NCBI RefSeq assembly: GCF_040802235.1
Contig: NC_133169.1
Coordinates: forward strand, 41,733,034 to 41,797,033
Source: Manis javanica
Taxonomy: Eukaryota > Chordata > Mammalia > Pholidota > Manidae
DNA: 64,000 nucleotides
Direction: 5' to 3'
Of the stretch, positions 1-12,055 are shown piece by piece. Under the pieces are notes generated by a model that worked only from the letters and a program-made list of their open reading frames with translations, was not told the origin of the DNA and did not search any database. A program made the position numbers and the translations under genes. Position 1 is the stretch's first letter, and each line of letters starts with the position of its first letter.

Positions 1-1849
1 ACCATTCATGGAATTTGTAGATATAAGAATATGAAGGAGAATCATGGAAGAACAGAGATATAGCATCAGGAGAGGAAATCTCCTTTAGCATACTCGTGTT
101 GAAGAGGTTAAGAATCTGAGGACTGTAGAAACCACTAAGCTATTTGATCTTCTGATGTAGGTTTCAGTAGGATGACATGTAGATTTGCAGACAAATAGAG
201 TGACTGAAATTTCAAGGAAAAAAAACTAATACAAATAGATGAAGCACTATTTGAATAGGCTAATAAAAGAGGATATACATAAAGTATTAAAAGACTGGAA
301 AAGTTTCAGAAATGTTTTTGAACACAGGGGCCTAAGAATTCATGGAGAGTCAAGAAGCATATGGGGAAGTTTAAATTTTTGAAAAAAATACAGCATTTAA
401 TTTGAAATGAAAATGAAGACAACTTTGTTAATTAGCCTTAGATGTGAATAGTTCTATGAATCCTAAAACAGCAGATATGAGAATGTGAGTAAAAATATGT
501 AAGAATTATTTTACCTTGAAGTTTTTAAGTTATTATGACAAAAATTCCTAAGAATTCTAAAATTAATGTAAACCAATGTTGCAGTTGAGAAAGGGCTAGA
601 TCAACATAGATATCGTATACCATTGGATGGACATAAATGCAGATTACAATAAATTGTCTTGAATTGAGTTATCACAACCAGGGTAGGAGCAGAAATTGTT
701 AGTATGGAGAAATATGGAAGATGATTTTGATATTAGTCGTAGTCTATTCTCAATATGTAGGAAAGCAATAATGTTTCACATCTGGATCATTATATCTGTC
801 ATGGCCCCTGAAGGTCTCAGATGACTGCAATACAATTATACTAGAGTACTGTTTGTTGGAATGAGGGGTAAAGATGGGTTTAGTGGGACCTAGTGAAGCT
901 TAGTAGGGTCAAAGTTCAGTTGGAGGAAATGTGCCATGGGGCAATGTACTCTTTACTCAGATGAATTTGGCTTTGGATACTTATGTTCCACTTACATTTC
1001 CATTCCTTGATATATTTCCTTCATCTTTTGGTCACCCAGTATTTTAATTTTAAAATTATATATATATATATCAATTCCCATTTCCTCAAATTACAATGAG
1101 TATTATGGTATACAGTAAGTGACTAATGTCAACTAGATAATGATCCACATTAACAAAATATGATGCTGGTATTAGGTTTATTATTATATCTAGGCTAAGG
1201 AAAAAACAAAATAAAGCTGCAAAGGCTCTTAAGATATTTAAGACAGAAAGGGAGATAGAGAAAAGGAGAGAGAAAAAGTTGAAAAGTTTCAAAAGAAAAA
1301 GGCCACACTTTAGTGGTATGCAATTGGGAAGTAGATGATCACTTATGGCAAGTTCTTGATGGTAAATTTCCAAATTAAATAATTATCAAAAGACACAGTT
1401 GTAGAAATGTAGATAAAAATTATTTTCCTCTTGATGGGCAATGAATGGAGCACAGATTCACATAATGTGTTGAGACCTTCTGATGAAACAGAAGTCTCAT
1501 GTCTATTATTGTATTTAGTCATCATCTAGCACTAAATGTCCACATTTATAAAATTATTGTCAGCCCATATAAAATATCTATATTAACTCAATTCTCCAAT
1601 CAAACCTTGATCTTCAATATACCAATTTTATAGCTAGTAACTAAAAAAGATTTATGAAAAAATGGATTCAATTTCTTACATATTACATTTTATTTCTACC
1701 CTCAACTGGAAATAAGTTAGACAAGTAGGAAGACTAAAGCAGCACGAGACAGCATTGTATTAATTACTACTCACGATCACACAACAAAGAATCACACTGG
1801 ATAAACATGAGATAAAAAACATACCTAAGCTAATTAGTGTCCTCTTGTT
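1..1849. other. AT-rich flank, no gene recognised
   Basis: AT-rich sequence without a recognisable gene. The longest open frames, on the minus strand at 1086-1525, have no family features and biased hydrophobic composition typical of chance frames in AT-rich DNA. A short TA run lies near 1056-1070. I cannot assign an interspersed repeat family to this stretch by eye. Confidence 0.5.
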
Positions 1850-1870
1850 GATTCTCCAATTTTTTTTAAG
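1850..1870 (+). promoter_or_regulatory. Predicted 3' splice acceptor of OR pseudogene exon
   Basis: A pyrimidine-rich tract with a run of T ends in AAG at 1868-1870, 27 bases before the ATG at 1898. OR coding exons normally start a short distance upstream of the initiator ATG, so this is a plausible acceptor. It is weaker (AAG, not CAG) than those of the three minus-strand copies. Confidence 0.4.
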
Positions 1871-1897
1871 GGATTATTTGCTGTAAATTACCCAAAG

Positions 1898-2829
1898 ATG
1901 ACTAATTCAACCACTTTGGCTGAATTCGTGCTTCTGGGATTTTCAGATGTGCTGGAGCTCAGAGCCTCACACGCCGTGCTGTTCCTACTGATATACTTGA
2001 CAACCCTTACGGGGAACCTTCTGATCGTCACGGTAACCACCTTTGAGCAGGGTCTTCACACTCCCATGTACTTCTTTCTCAGGAATCTGTCCGTCCTGGA
2101 CATGTGCTACACTTCTGTCACTGTGCCCAAGGCGTGTGTCGTCTTCCTGCTGTACAGTAGGGTGATCTCTGTAGCTGGATGTGCAGCTCAGGTCTTCCTC
2201 GTGCTTGTCTTCGCTTTAACAGAGCTGCTGTTTCTCACCGTCATGGCCCGGGACCACTATGTGGCCGTCTGCCGGCCCCTCCACTAACCTGCAGTCATGA
2301 GCCCTCGGGTCTGTGTCCAGATGACCCTGGCCTCCATCCTCAGTGCTGTGTTCAACTCAGGGTTACACACTGGCAACACATTCTGGCCGTCCTTCTGTCA
2401 GTCCAACGTGGTCCATCAGTTCTTCTGTGACATCCCCTCCCTGCTGAGGCTCTCCTGCTCGGACACCATCAGCAATGAAATCGCCATTTTTGTCTCTGCA
2501 GTGATGATTGCAGGTGGCCGCTTTGCCTCCATCGCCGTGTCTTATGTTCACATATTTTCTAAGGCGCTCAGGTTTCCAGCAAAAGACCCAGGAAAAGCTT
2601 TCTCCACTTGCACTCCTCACATGCTTGTCATGACAGTCTCTGTCAGCTCAGCCGCCGCCATGTGTTTGAAGCCAACTTCAAGCTCACTCATGATTCAAGA
2701 CATGATCACCTCTGTCCTCTACTCTATAGTCCCTCCTTTCTTGAATCCTATTATCTACAGTTTTAGAAACAAGCAAATAATGAAAGTGTAAAGAAAATTA
2801 TGAGAACATTTTACTCAGGAAGGAGATAG
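1898..2829 (+). pseudogene. Olfactory receptor, OR14-like, disrupted by a stop codon
   Basis: This is a class A GPCR of the odorant receptor type. Visible family motifs in order are an N-terminal N-S-T glycosylation site at residue 3, the GN motif of helix 1, HTPMYFFLRNLS before helix 2, MARDHY at the end of helix 3 (DRY changed to DHY), SY before helix 6, KAFSTCTPH, and PFLNPIIYSFRNKQ in helix 7. A TAA at 2285-2287 interrupts the frame where relatives have a tyrosine (CRPLH-stop-PAV). The frame then stays open from 2288 to 2791. A second defect, a one-base shift near 2786, gives a TAA at 2789-2791; the usual C-terminal tail is still readable in the next frame to a TAG at 2827-2829. Apart from these it is full length, so the loss is recent. 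The family assignment rests on resemblance to OR14 receptors and to the three minus-strand copies. A polymorphic, segregating pseudogene is possible. Confidence 0.85.
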
Positions 2830-4208
2830 AATGATTATTGTTTTTAATTCCCACTTTGATGAGATGATTATTAAAATGCTTTAAAAATACTTTCTTTCGT
2901 ATTTTCACCTTTAAAGCACCTCATATTATTGTGAAATGAAAATTATATCATGTGAGAATATAGACAAAACAAACTTATTTTTGGAGTTCTTTCTCCAAAT
3001 GAATGATGTTTGAAAAATCATTAGTAAAGACATATGTTTTACAAAATATTTCCCTTTCCAATTATTGTATTTTAAATTTAAAGAGTCCCCAAATCAACTA
3101 AGTGTTAATTTTTATCTCTTTTCACAATTATAAGAATCATCAAGTCTGTCACCTATTTAAAATAAACCTAAAAATGTGTATAATTAACATGTGGACTCTA
3201 ATCATAAAAATAACTGTAAGAGATGATTGTCTTAATAAAACAGCAGGATCAGTAAATGGATAGGGAATATTCAATGTTATAAAACGATTCTACTGGATCC
3301 TATAATGGTGGATGTAAACATTATGCATTTGCCAGCATTCATAAAACTGTACAAAACAAAGGATCAACAATGATGTAAATTGTAGACTTTAATATTAACA
3401 TTGCAATATTCTTTATTAAATATAAAAATATACCACACCAATGGATGGCTATAATAGGGGAAACTTGTAGGCAGGGTGTATGGAATTTTCTTAATTTTCA
3501 GTAATCATAATTCTATAAAATTATTCTATGTTGACACATACTAACTATATTGGGATGAACATTTCATAATGTAGTTGACTGTCAAATCACTATGTCGTAT
3601 ATTTGAAATCATTATAATATTGAATATCAACAATACCTGAAGAAAATCTAATAGTAGTAAAAACTGTTACAAAAATGAATTTTATTATTTTTCTAAATCA
3701 TCTATGGAATATGTGGTTAGTCAGAAAGTCAGTTATATCTTATCCTTCTGTGACTTTTTCAGAATAAACTTTGGAGTATTATTTCTACTCAAGGTAAAAC
3801 AAAGAAATAAATCATCAGTATATTTAAAATGTAGGCATAAGAGCATAACAATCTCTTACAGAGAGTTATACTCTCCATGCCAGAACAAAAAGTAAATGAA
3901 TTTTTCTATTTCTCCCTATAATGTTTTCAATGCATCATTTTAATGTATTAAAAATAATACATTTAGAAATATACTTATTTAGGATTTCATATATTTTGCC
4001 ATATATTTGATCCTATAATTCCTATAGTAATTCTTGAGGTAGGTACACTATTCTCTACTAGATGACAAAATTGTTTGCTATTTAGATAAATAATCTAAAA
4101 ACTTACACAATCTCAAATATTACATTTTTCAGTTTGTCAGTATAAATCAGGAAGATAATTAGACAATTGCCACTAACTGCCACTAGCATCATCACTTATG
4201 TTATTTTT
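2830..4208. other. AT-rich spacer, nothing recognised
   Basis: About 1.4 kb of AT-rich sequence between the OR pseudogene and the composite insertion. I see no open frame with family character, no RNA gene and no repeat that I can name. The 63-codon frame at 3704-3895 has no recognisable motif. Confidence 0.45.
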
Positions 4209-5030
4209 AAGATTGTTATTATTGAGGCAGAGCCAAGATGGTGACATGAGTAGAGCAGCGGAAATCTCCTCCCAAAACCACATATATTGTTGAAAATACA
4301 ACAAAGATAAGTATTCCTAAAAGAGAGACCAGAAGAAACAGGACAACATCCAGACCACATCCACACCTGCAAGAACCCAGCCTCATGAAGGGGGTAAGAT
4401 ACAAGTCCTGGACCGGTGTGACCTGAGCGTCCCACACCCCAGCTCTGGGAGGGAGGAGAGGGGTCAGAGCGGGGAAGGAGGGGGAGCCCAGGACTGCTAA
4501 AGAGCCAGCCCTACCCATCTGCACCAGAGCGCAGACACGGTGCATGTGTGGGGTACTGGTTACTAGGGAAACAGGACAGTAAGACCTGTGAGTGGGTCCC
4601 TGCAGCTGGTACCCTGGGGACAAACAAAAGTCAGTGCTTTTTGAAAGACTTAAAAGGACAGGGAACCCACAGCCAGATGGAAGCATCCTGGGACACTTAG
4701 TCCAGCAGCAGGGAACTCAGGGCACCCTAAACCCCTGGATAGCAGGGCAGCTCAGAGGCCCCTCATGAAGATAAACAGCCTCCTGGCTGTTCCCCCTCCA
4801 ACGCAGCCCCACCATATCAGCAGCAGCCCAAGGCAGGCCATGCCCACAGCAACAGAGGAGATAAACTCCATAGTGGCCAGGTAAGAATTAGAAGCCTGGT
4901 CTGCTCACAGCTGCCCAGAACAAGCTACCAGAGGTCACTGTTCTCCCAGGAGAGGAAGACCTCAAACAAACAAGAAGGGAAGTTCTTCCAGCCGCCACTC
5001 GTGCCAGCTCTGCAAACTATCTCTATCGCC

Positions 5031-5908
5031 ATGAAAAGGCAAAATTTGAGGCAGACAAAGATTATAAAGACAACACCTGAGAAGGAAACGGATCTAACCA
5101 GTCTTCCTTAAAAAGAATTCAAAATAAAAATCATAAACATACTGATGGAGATGAAGAGAAATATGCAAGAGCTAAGGGATGAAGTCTGGAGGGAGATAAC
5201 AGACGTACAGAGGGAGATTACAGATGTCTGGAAGGAGATTACAGAAGTATACCAAACTCTGGAAGGATTTATAAGCAGAATGGATAAGATGCAAGAGGCC
5301 ATTGATGGAATAAAAAGCAGAGAACAGGAACGCATAGAAGCTGAAGCAGAGAGAGATAAAAGGATCTCCAGGAATGAAACAATATTAACAGAACTGTAAG
5401 ACCAATCCAAAAGGAACAATATACGTATTATGGGAGTACCTGAAGGAGAAGAGAGAGAAAAAGGGATAGAAAGTGTCTTTGAAGAAATAATTGCTGAAAA
5501 CTTCCCCAAACTGGGGGAGGAAATAATCGAACAGACCATGGAAATACACAGAACTCCCAACAGAAAGGACCCAAGGAGGACAACACCAAGACACATAATA
5601 ATTAAAATGGCAAAGATCAAGTACAAGGAAAGAGTTTTAAAGGCAGCTAAAAAGAAAAAGTTCACCTATAAAGGAAAACCCGTCAGGCTATCATCTGACT
5701 TCTCGACAGAAACCTTACAGGCCAGAGAGAATGGCATGATATATTTAATGCAATGAAACAGAAGGGCATTGAACCAAGGGTACTGTATCCAGCACGACTA
5801 TCATTTAAATATGATGGTGGGATTAAACAATTCCCAGACAAGCAAAAGCTGAGGGAATTCACTTCCCACAAACCACCCCTACAGGGCATCTTACAGGGAG
5901 TGCTCTAG
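5031..5908 (+). pseudogene. L1 ORF1 (RNA-binding chaperone), disrupted
   Basis: This encodes the L1 ORF1 protein, a trimeric nucleic-acid chaperone that coats L1 RNA. From the ATG at 5031 the frame reads with stops at 5109-5111 and 5397-5399. The coiled-coil portion with heptad-like E/K/R-rich sequence is at 5145-5396, followed by the RRM-like region containing NNIRIMGVPEGEE (about 5415-5450) and the C-terminal domain. A shift near 5735 moves the end into another frame, terminating at TAG 5906-5908. The length of about 290 codons is normal for a carnivore- or ungulate-type ORF1. Identification is by motif order and by position before ORF2. Confidence 0.85.
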
Positions 5909-6078
5909 ATGGGAGCACTCCTAAAAAGAGCACAGAACAAAACACCCAACATATGAAGAATGGAGGAGGAGGAATAAGAAGGGAGAGAAGAAAAGAATCT
6001 CCAGACAGTGTGTATATAACAGCTCAATAAGTGAGCTAAGTTAGGCAGTAAGATACTAAAGAGGCTAACCTTGAACCT

Positions 6079-9000
6079 TTGGTAACCACTGATTTAAAGC
6101 CAGCAATGGCAATAAGTACATATCTTTCAATAGTCACCCTAAATGTAAATGGACTTAATGCACCAATGAAAAGACACACAGTAATAGAATGGATAAAAAT
6201 GCAAGACCCATCTATATGCTGCTTACAAGAAACTCACCTCAAACCCAAAGACATGCACAGACTAAAAGTCAAGGGATGGAAAAAAATATTTCAGGCAAAC
6301 AACAGAGAGAAGAAAGCAGGGTTTGCAGTACTAGAATCAGACAAAATAGACTTCAAAACAAAGAAAGTAACAAGAGATAAAGGATATTAGATAATGATAA
6401 AAGGCTCAGTCTAACAAGAGGACATAACCACTCTAAATATATATGAACCCAAGACTGGAGCACCAGCATACGTGAAACAAATACTAACATAACAAAAGGG
6501 GGAAATAGAATGCAATGCATTCATTTTAGGAGACTTCAACACACCACTCACCCCAAACGATAGATCTACTGGACAGAAAATAAGTAAGGACACGGAGGCA
6601 CTGAAAAACACACTAGGCCACATGGACCTAATAGACATCTATGGAACTCTACATCCAAAAGCAACAGGATATACATTCTTCTCAAGTGCACATGGAACAT
6701 AATCCAGAATAGAGCACATACTAGGTCACAAAAAGAGACTCAGTAAATTCCAAAAGATTGAAATTCTACCAACCAACTTTTCAGACCACAAAGGTATAAA
6801 ACTAGAAATAAATTCTACAAAGAAAACAAAAAGGCTCAGAAACACATGGAGGCTTAACAACATGCTCCTAAATAATCAATGGATCAATGAACAAATTAAA
6901 ATAGAGATCAAGGAATACATGGAAACAAATGACAACAACAACACAAAGCCCCAACTTCTGTAGGATGCAGTGAAAGCAGTCTTAAGAGAAAACTATATAG
7001 CATTTCAGGCACACTTAAAGAAGGAAGAACAATCCCAAATGAATAGTCTAACATCACAATTATCGAAACTGGAAAAAGAAGAACAAATGAGGCCTAAAGT
7101 CAGCAAAAGGAGGGACATAATAAAGATCAGAGTAGAAATAACTAAAATTGAGAAGAATAAAACAATAGAAAAAATCAACGAAACCACAAGCTGGTTCTTA
7201 GAGAAAATAAATACAAGAGATAAGCCTCTAGCTAAACTTATTAAGAGAAATAGAGAATCAACACAACATCAACAGAATCAGAAATGAGAATGGAAACATC
7301 ATGACAGACTCCATAGAAATACAAAGAATTATTAAAGACTACTATGAAAATCTATATGCTAACAAGCTGGAAAACCTAGAAGAAATGGACAACTTCCTAG
7401 AAAAATATAGCCTTTTAAGACTGACAAAGGATGAAACACAAAAGTTAACAAACCAATTACAAGCAAAGAAATTGAAACGGTAATCAAAAACTACCCAAGA
7501 ACAAAACCCCCAGGACAGACAGATTTACCTCGGAATTTTATCAGACATACAGAGAAGACATAATACCCATTCTCTGTGAAGTTTTCCAAAAAATAGAAGA
7601 GGAGTGAATACTCTCAAACTCATTCTATGAAGCCAACATCACCCTAATACCAAAACCAGGCAAAGACCCCACCGAAAAAGAAAATTACAGACAAATATCC
7701 CTGATGAATGCAGATGCAAAGATACTCAACAGAAGATTAGCCAACCAAATTCAAAAATACATCAAAAGGATTATACACCATGACCAAGTGGGATCCATCC
7801 CAGGGACGCAAGGATGGTACAACACTTGAAAATCCATCAACATCATCCACCACATCCACAAAAAGAAGGACAAAAACCACAAGATCATATCCATACATGC
7901 TGAAAAAGCATTTGAAAAGTTCAACATTCATTCATGATAAAAACTCTCAGCAAAATGGGAATAGAGGGCAAGTACCTCAACATAATAAAGGCAATTTATG
8001 ATAAACTTGCAGCCAACATCATACAGAACAGCCAGAAGCTGAAAGCTTTTCCTCTGAGATTGGGAACAAGACAGGATGCCCACTCTCCCCACTGTTATTC
8101 AAAGCGGTACTGGAGGCCCTAGCCATTGCAATCAGACAAAACAAAGAAATACAAGGAATCCAGATTGGTAAAGAAGAAGTCACACATTCACTATTTGCAG
8201 ATGACATGATATTGTGCATAAAAAACCCTAAATACTCCACTCCAAAAGTACTAGAACTGATATCAGAATACAGCAAGGTTGCAGGATACAAAATTAACAC
8301 ACAGATATCTGTGGCTTTCCTATACACTAACAATGAACCAATAGAAAGAGAAATCAGGAAAACAACTCCATTTACAATCACATCAAAAAGAATAAAATAC
8401 CTAGGAATAAACATAACCAAAGTAGTGCAAAACCTATACCCTGAAAACTATAAGACACTCTTAAGAGAAATTAAAGGGGACACAAACAAATGGAAACTCA
8501 TCCCATGCTCTTGGCTAGGAAGAATTAATATAGTCAAAAAGGCCATCCTGTCCAAAGCAATATACAGATTTGATGCAATCCCTATCAAATTACAAGCAAC
8601 ATTCTTCAATGAACTGGAACATATAGTTCAAAAATTCATATGGAAACACCAAAGACCCTGAATAGCCAAAGCAATCCTGAAAAAGAAATATGAAGTGGGG
8701 GGATCTCACTCCCCAACTTCAAGCTCTACTACAAAGCCATAGTAATCAAGACAATTTGGTACTGACACAAGAACAGAGCCACAGACTGGTGGTACAGATT
8801 AGAGACTCCAGACATTAACCCAAACATATGTGGTTGATTAATATTTGATAAAGGAGCCATGGACATACAATGGGGAAATGACAGTCTCTTCAACAGATGG
8901 TGCTGGCAAAACTGGACAGCTACATTTAAGAGAATGAAACTGGACCACTGTCTAACCCCATACACAAGTGTAAATTCAAAATGGATCAAAGACCTGAATG

Positions 9001-9907
9001 TAAGTCATGAAACCATAAAACTCTTAGAAAAAAACATAGGCAAAAATCTCTTAGACAAAAACATGAGTGACCTCTTCTTGAACATATCTCCCTGGGAAAG
9101 GAAAATAAAAGCAAAAATGAACAAGTGGGACTATATCAAGCTGAAAAGCTTCTGTACAGGAAAAGACACCTTCAATAGAACAAAAATGTACCCTACAGTA
9201 TGGGAGAATGTATTTTTAAATGACAGATCCAATAAAGGACAGATCTGACATTCAAAATATATGAAGAGCTCACCCACCTCAACAAACAAAAAACAAACAA
9301 TCCAATTAAAAAATGGGCAGTTCTCCAAAAAAGAAATTCAGATGGCCAACACATGAAAAGATGCTCCACATCGCTAATTATAAGAGAAATGCAAATTAAA
9401 ACCACAATGAAATATCACTTCACACCAGAAAGGATGGCTACCATCCAAAACACAAACAACAACAAATGTTGGCGAGGTTGTGGAGAAAGGGGAACCCTCC
9501 TACACTGCTGGTGGGAATGTAAATTAGTTCAACCAATGTGGAAAGCAGTATGGAAGTTCCTCAAAATGCTCAAAATAGACTTAGTATTTGACCCAGGAAT
9601 TCCACTTCTCGGAATTTACGCTAAGAATGCAGCACTCCAGTTTGAAAAAGACAGATGCACCCCTATGTTTATTGCAGCACTATTTACAATAACCAAGAAA
9701 TGGAAGCAACCTAAGTGTCCATCAGTAGATGACTGGATAAAGAAGATGTGGTACATATACACAATGGAATATTATTCATCCATAAGAAGAAAACAAACCC
9801 TACCATTCACAACAACATGGATGGAGCTAGAGGGTATTATGCTCAGTGAAATAAGCCAAGCAGAGAAAGATGAATACCAAATGATTTCACTCATCTGTGG
9901 AGTATAA
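6079..9907 (+). pseudogene. L1 ORF2 (endonuclease and reverse transcriptase), disrupted
   Basis: ORF2 provides the endonuclease that nicks target DNA and the reverse transcriptase that primes on it. The endonuclease start is clear (LNVNGLNAPMKRH at about 6140, then CCLQETHLK near 6220). The reverse transcriptase active site FADDM lies at about 8196-8210. The C-terminal cysteine-rich segment ([18 protein letters not shown]) is at about 9460-9520. There are many stops and shifts, including stops at 6388, 7285 and 7481. The last open stretch, 9353-9907, ends with the usual L1 C-terminus MISLICGV. The element is inactive. Confidence 0.88.
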
Positions 9908-10260
9908 GAACAAAGGAAAAACTGAAGGAACAAAACAGCAGCAGAATCACAGAACCCAAGAATGGACTAACAGGTACCAAAGGGAAAGGGACTGGGGAGG
10001 ATGGGTGGGTAGCGAGGGGTAAGGTGGGGAAGAAGAAAGGGGGTATTATGATTAGCATGCATAATGTGGGGGGTGTGAGAAAGGGGAGGGCTGTGCAACA
10101 CAGAGAAGACAAGTAGTGATTCTACAACATTTTGCTATGCTGATGGACAGTGACCTTAATGGGGTTTGTGGGTGGGACTTGGTGTAGGGGAGAGCCTAGT
10201 AAACATGATATTCTTCATGTAATTGTAGATTAATGATAACAAAAAAAAAGAGAAAAAAAG

Positions 10261-10625
10261 GGGGATTACTCCCTGATAGGATAAAATTAACTGCAAATCA
10301 ATGATTAATGCATGATTTACATTTCCTTAATTTTGATCTTTTAAAGGGTGTCAGATGATCAGCTATGGAAGTACATTTTTCTGATCGTATTCCTTTCTGT
10401 TAAAAAAATAAAGCAGTTCCTGTATAGTGATCTCCAATAGGTTCTTCACAATGGTATAAAGGTCATATCAAAGAGTGGGCTAAAGGTTTGTTTGTGTTTA
10501 TACAGAGGAACAAAGCCTAATTTGGCTACCCAGAAAACGAATTAAGATACGATATGAAGAACTTCCAACATCAACATCCTCTGGAAGAGTCATTCCAGAA
10601 GATGATCATCAAAAAACTTCGATAA
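10261..10625 (+). pseudogene. ERV integrase C-terminal fragment
   Basis: Directly after the L1 A tail, broken plus-strand frames read as the C-terminal part of a retroviral integrase. At about 10305-10350 a segment reads LHFLNFDLLKG followed by a stop and SAMEVHF, a spacing I associate with the end of the catalytic core. At about 10440-10490 it reads SSQWYKGHIKEWAKG, and at about 10490-10550 VCVYTEEQSLIWLPRKRIK, resembling the C-terminal DNA-binding domain of class II-like (beta or lenti) integrases. Stops and at least one shift break it. The match is by pattern only. Confidence 0.55.
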
Positions 10626-11136
10626 AGATCCTGGCGCTGTTGCAGTTGTAGCTGCATTCATCCCACCGGTTCCTGGACTTGCCATTGGAATGAAGAAGGA
10701 GATATCTAAGCTGGCCTGTGCATACAGTAAAACAACAAATTTGACTGGATCTACACTGTAGGAACTCCACCAAGAATTAGGAGAAGTGCAAGTTGCAGTG
10801 CTCCAAAATTGTGTGACTATAGACTATCTACTGTTAAAAGAACATATGGGATGTGAGCAGTTCCCAGGAATGTGTTGTTTTAATTTGTCTGATTTTTCTA
10901 AAACTATTCAAATTCAGTTAGACAATATCCATCATATCATTGATAAGTTTTCACAAATGTCTAGGTTACCTAACTGGTTTTATTGGTTTCGCTGTATATG
11001 GCCGGTAATTGTAGGTCTGCTTTTGCTATGTACCTGTACTCCTATTATGTTAATGTGTGTACGCTATTTAATTAGTAGTTTGTTAAAACCTATACATGCT
11101 TATGTTACTCTAAAAGAGGATATGTCAAAGAAATAA
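10626..11136 (+). pseudogene. ERV envelope transmembrane subunit (CX6CC type), SU missing
   Basis: This is most of a retroviral TM glycoprotein, the membrane-fusion subunit of Env. In one frame I see an alanine/proline-rich hydrophobic fusion-peptide-like segment (about 10628-10695), one TAG at 10759-10761, then an uninterrupted frame to TAA 11134-11136. It contains LQNCVTIDYLLLKEHMGC and the disulfide motif CEQFPGMCC (CX6CC, about 10855-10885), a membrane anchor rich in L/V/I/C at about 10995-11065, and a basic/polar tail. The motif type is that of alpha- and gamma-like Envs, while the adjoining integrase looks class II-like. No surface subunit precedes it: about 1 kb is absent by deletion or by RNA splicing. 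The frame has no ATG start and is not functional as it stands. Confidence 0.65.
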
Positions 11137-11738
11137 TCAATCTTTCCATGTTTTCTTCCATCTGCTACTTCTATAGCTTTTCTTCTTCCTTCCTAATTAC
11201 AAACCTTAAATAGAATTCGTGCCTCATATCGAATTTCCTGAGCATCATAATTCCTCCAGGTGGTAAAGATACCTTGAGACAAGTGCTGGGCATAGAAGCC
11301 ACAGGGCATAAATCTGCAAAGAAGTAAAAAGCTAACCTTTTCAAACAATATTGCTTCTCTCTCACTTTCCAACTTTACATTTCCCTGTGTGGCCCCGGAA
11401 GATGACTGGTTAGCCAGAGACGGGTAGGATTCCTCAAGGGAAGAACAACCTAAGACAGGCACAGTTGCAGGGGGTCCATCAGGTGATAAATTGGGGATCA
11501 ACAGAGGTGAGGCTTAGAACCTGACCCCCCCTGTTTTGAGAGAAATCTTCTGCATCCATGGATGTTTTGTTGCCCTTGTCTAGCTTGAATTAATACTTAG
11601 TCTATAGGCACAGACCTGATCATCTACATTTGCCCCCTTACAGCACTAAATTATGCTTTCTACCTTTATCTTGCATCTACCTACCACTTCAGCATTTTAT
11701 TAAAAATAATAATAATAATAATAATAATAAGGGAGAAA
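11137..11738 (+). other. ERV 3' untranslated region and polypurine tract
   Basis: Non-coding sequence between the env stop and the LTR. The part from about 11207 onward is repeated at 26664-27200. It ends with an (AAT)n run at 11703-11729 and a polypurine tract AAGGGAGAAA immediately before TGTGG, the expected layout of a retroviral 3' end. Confidence 0.6.
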
Positions 11739-12055
11739 TGTGGAATTCACATATAAATCAAGTATAAAAATCAAGCTGATAATCATTCTGACTTGATTGT
11801 TTATAGTACACGATGCATGATCAAAACTGAAAGTTTCTGTGATATGACTGCCCTTGTACTGTTCACCATGTAAGAACTTATTCACTATGTAAGAGCTTGT
11901 TCACCAATTAAGAACTTGTTTGTTATGCTTTAGAAGATTGGAGACTGTTGAGAATTAGGTTTGGGGTTGATTAATGACTGTGCATTGAGTCCCCTATACA
12001 GAATTTTATTGTTGTTAACAACCATTTGATCAATAAATGTGAGAGATGCCCTCTC
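11739..12055 (+). mobile_element. ERV LTR fragment (U3-R) ending at its poly(A) site
   Basis: It starts with TGTGGAATTC after the polypurine tract. It has an AATAAA at 12032-12037 and stops 18 bases later at CTCTC, followed by A's. Ending at the RNA cleavage point rather than at a full LTR means it was copied from polyadenylated RNA. A paralogue with the same end lies at about 27188-27515. Confidence 0.65.

Larger units (their letters stand above)
4224..10258 (+). mobile_element. Full-length LINE-1, decayed
   Basis: The element begins with GAGGCAGAGCCAAGATGG, a standard L1 5' end. It has a 5' UTR of about 0.8 kb, ORF1 (5031-5908), ORF2 (6079-9907), a G-rich 3' UTR and an A-rich tail near 10240-10260. 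It is about 6 kb, so essentially full length. Both reading frames carry several stops and shifts, so it cannot be active. The state of decay suggests an insertion tens of millions of years old, though I did not measure divergence. Confidence 0.9.

Noticed and set aside
5108-5665. Long minus-strand open frame opposite L1 ORF1
   Set aside because: It is the antisense shadow of ORF1; its composition mirrors the coiled coil on the other strand.
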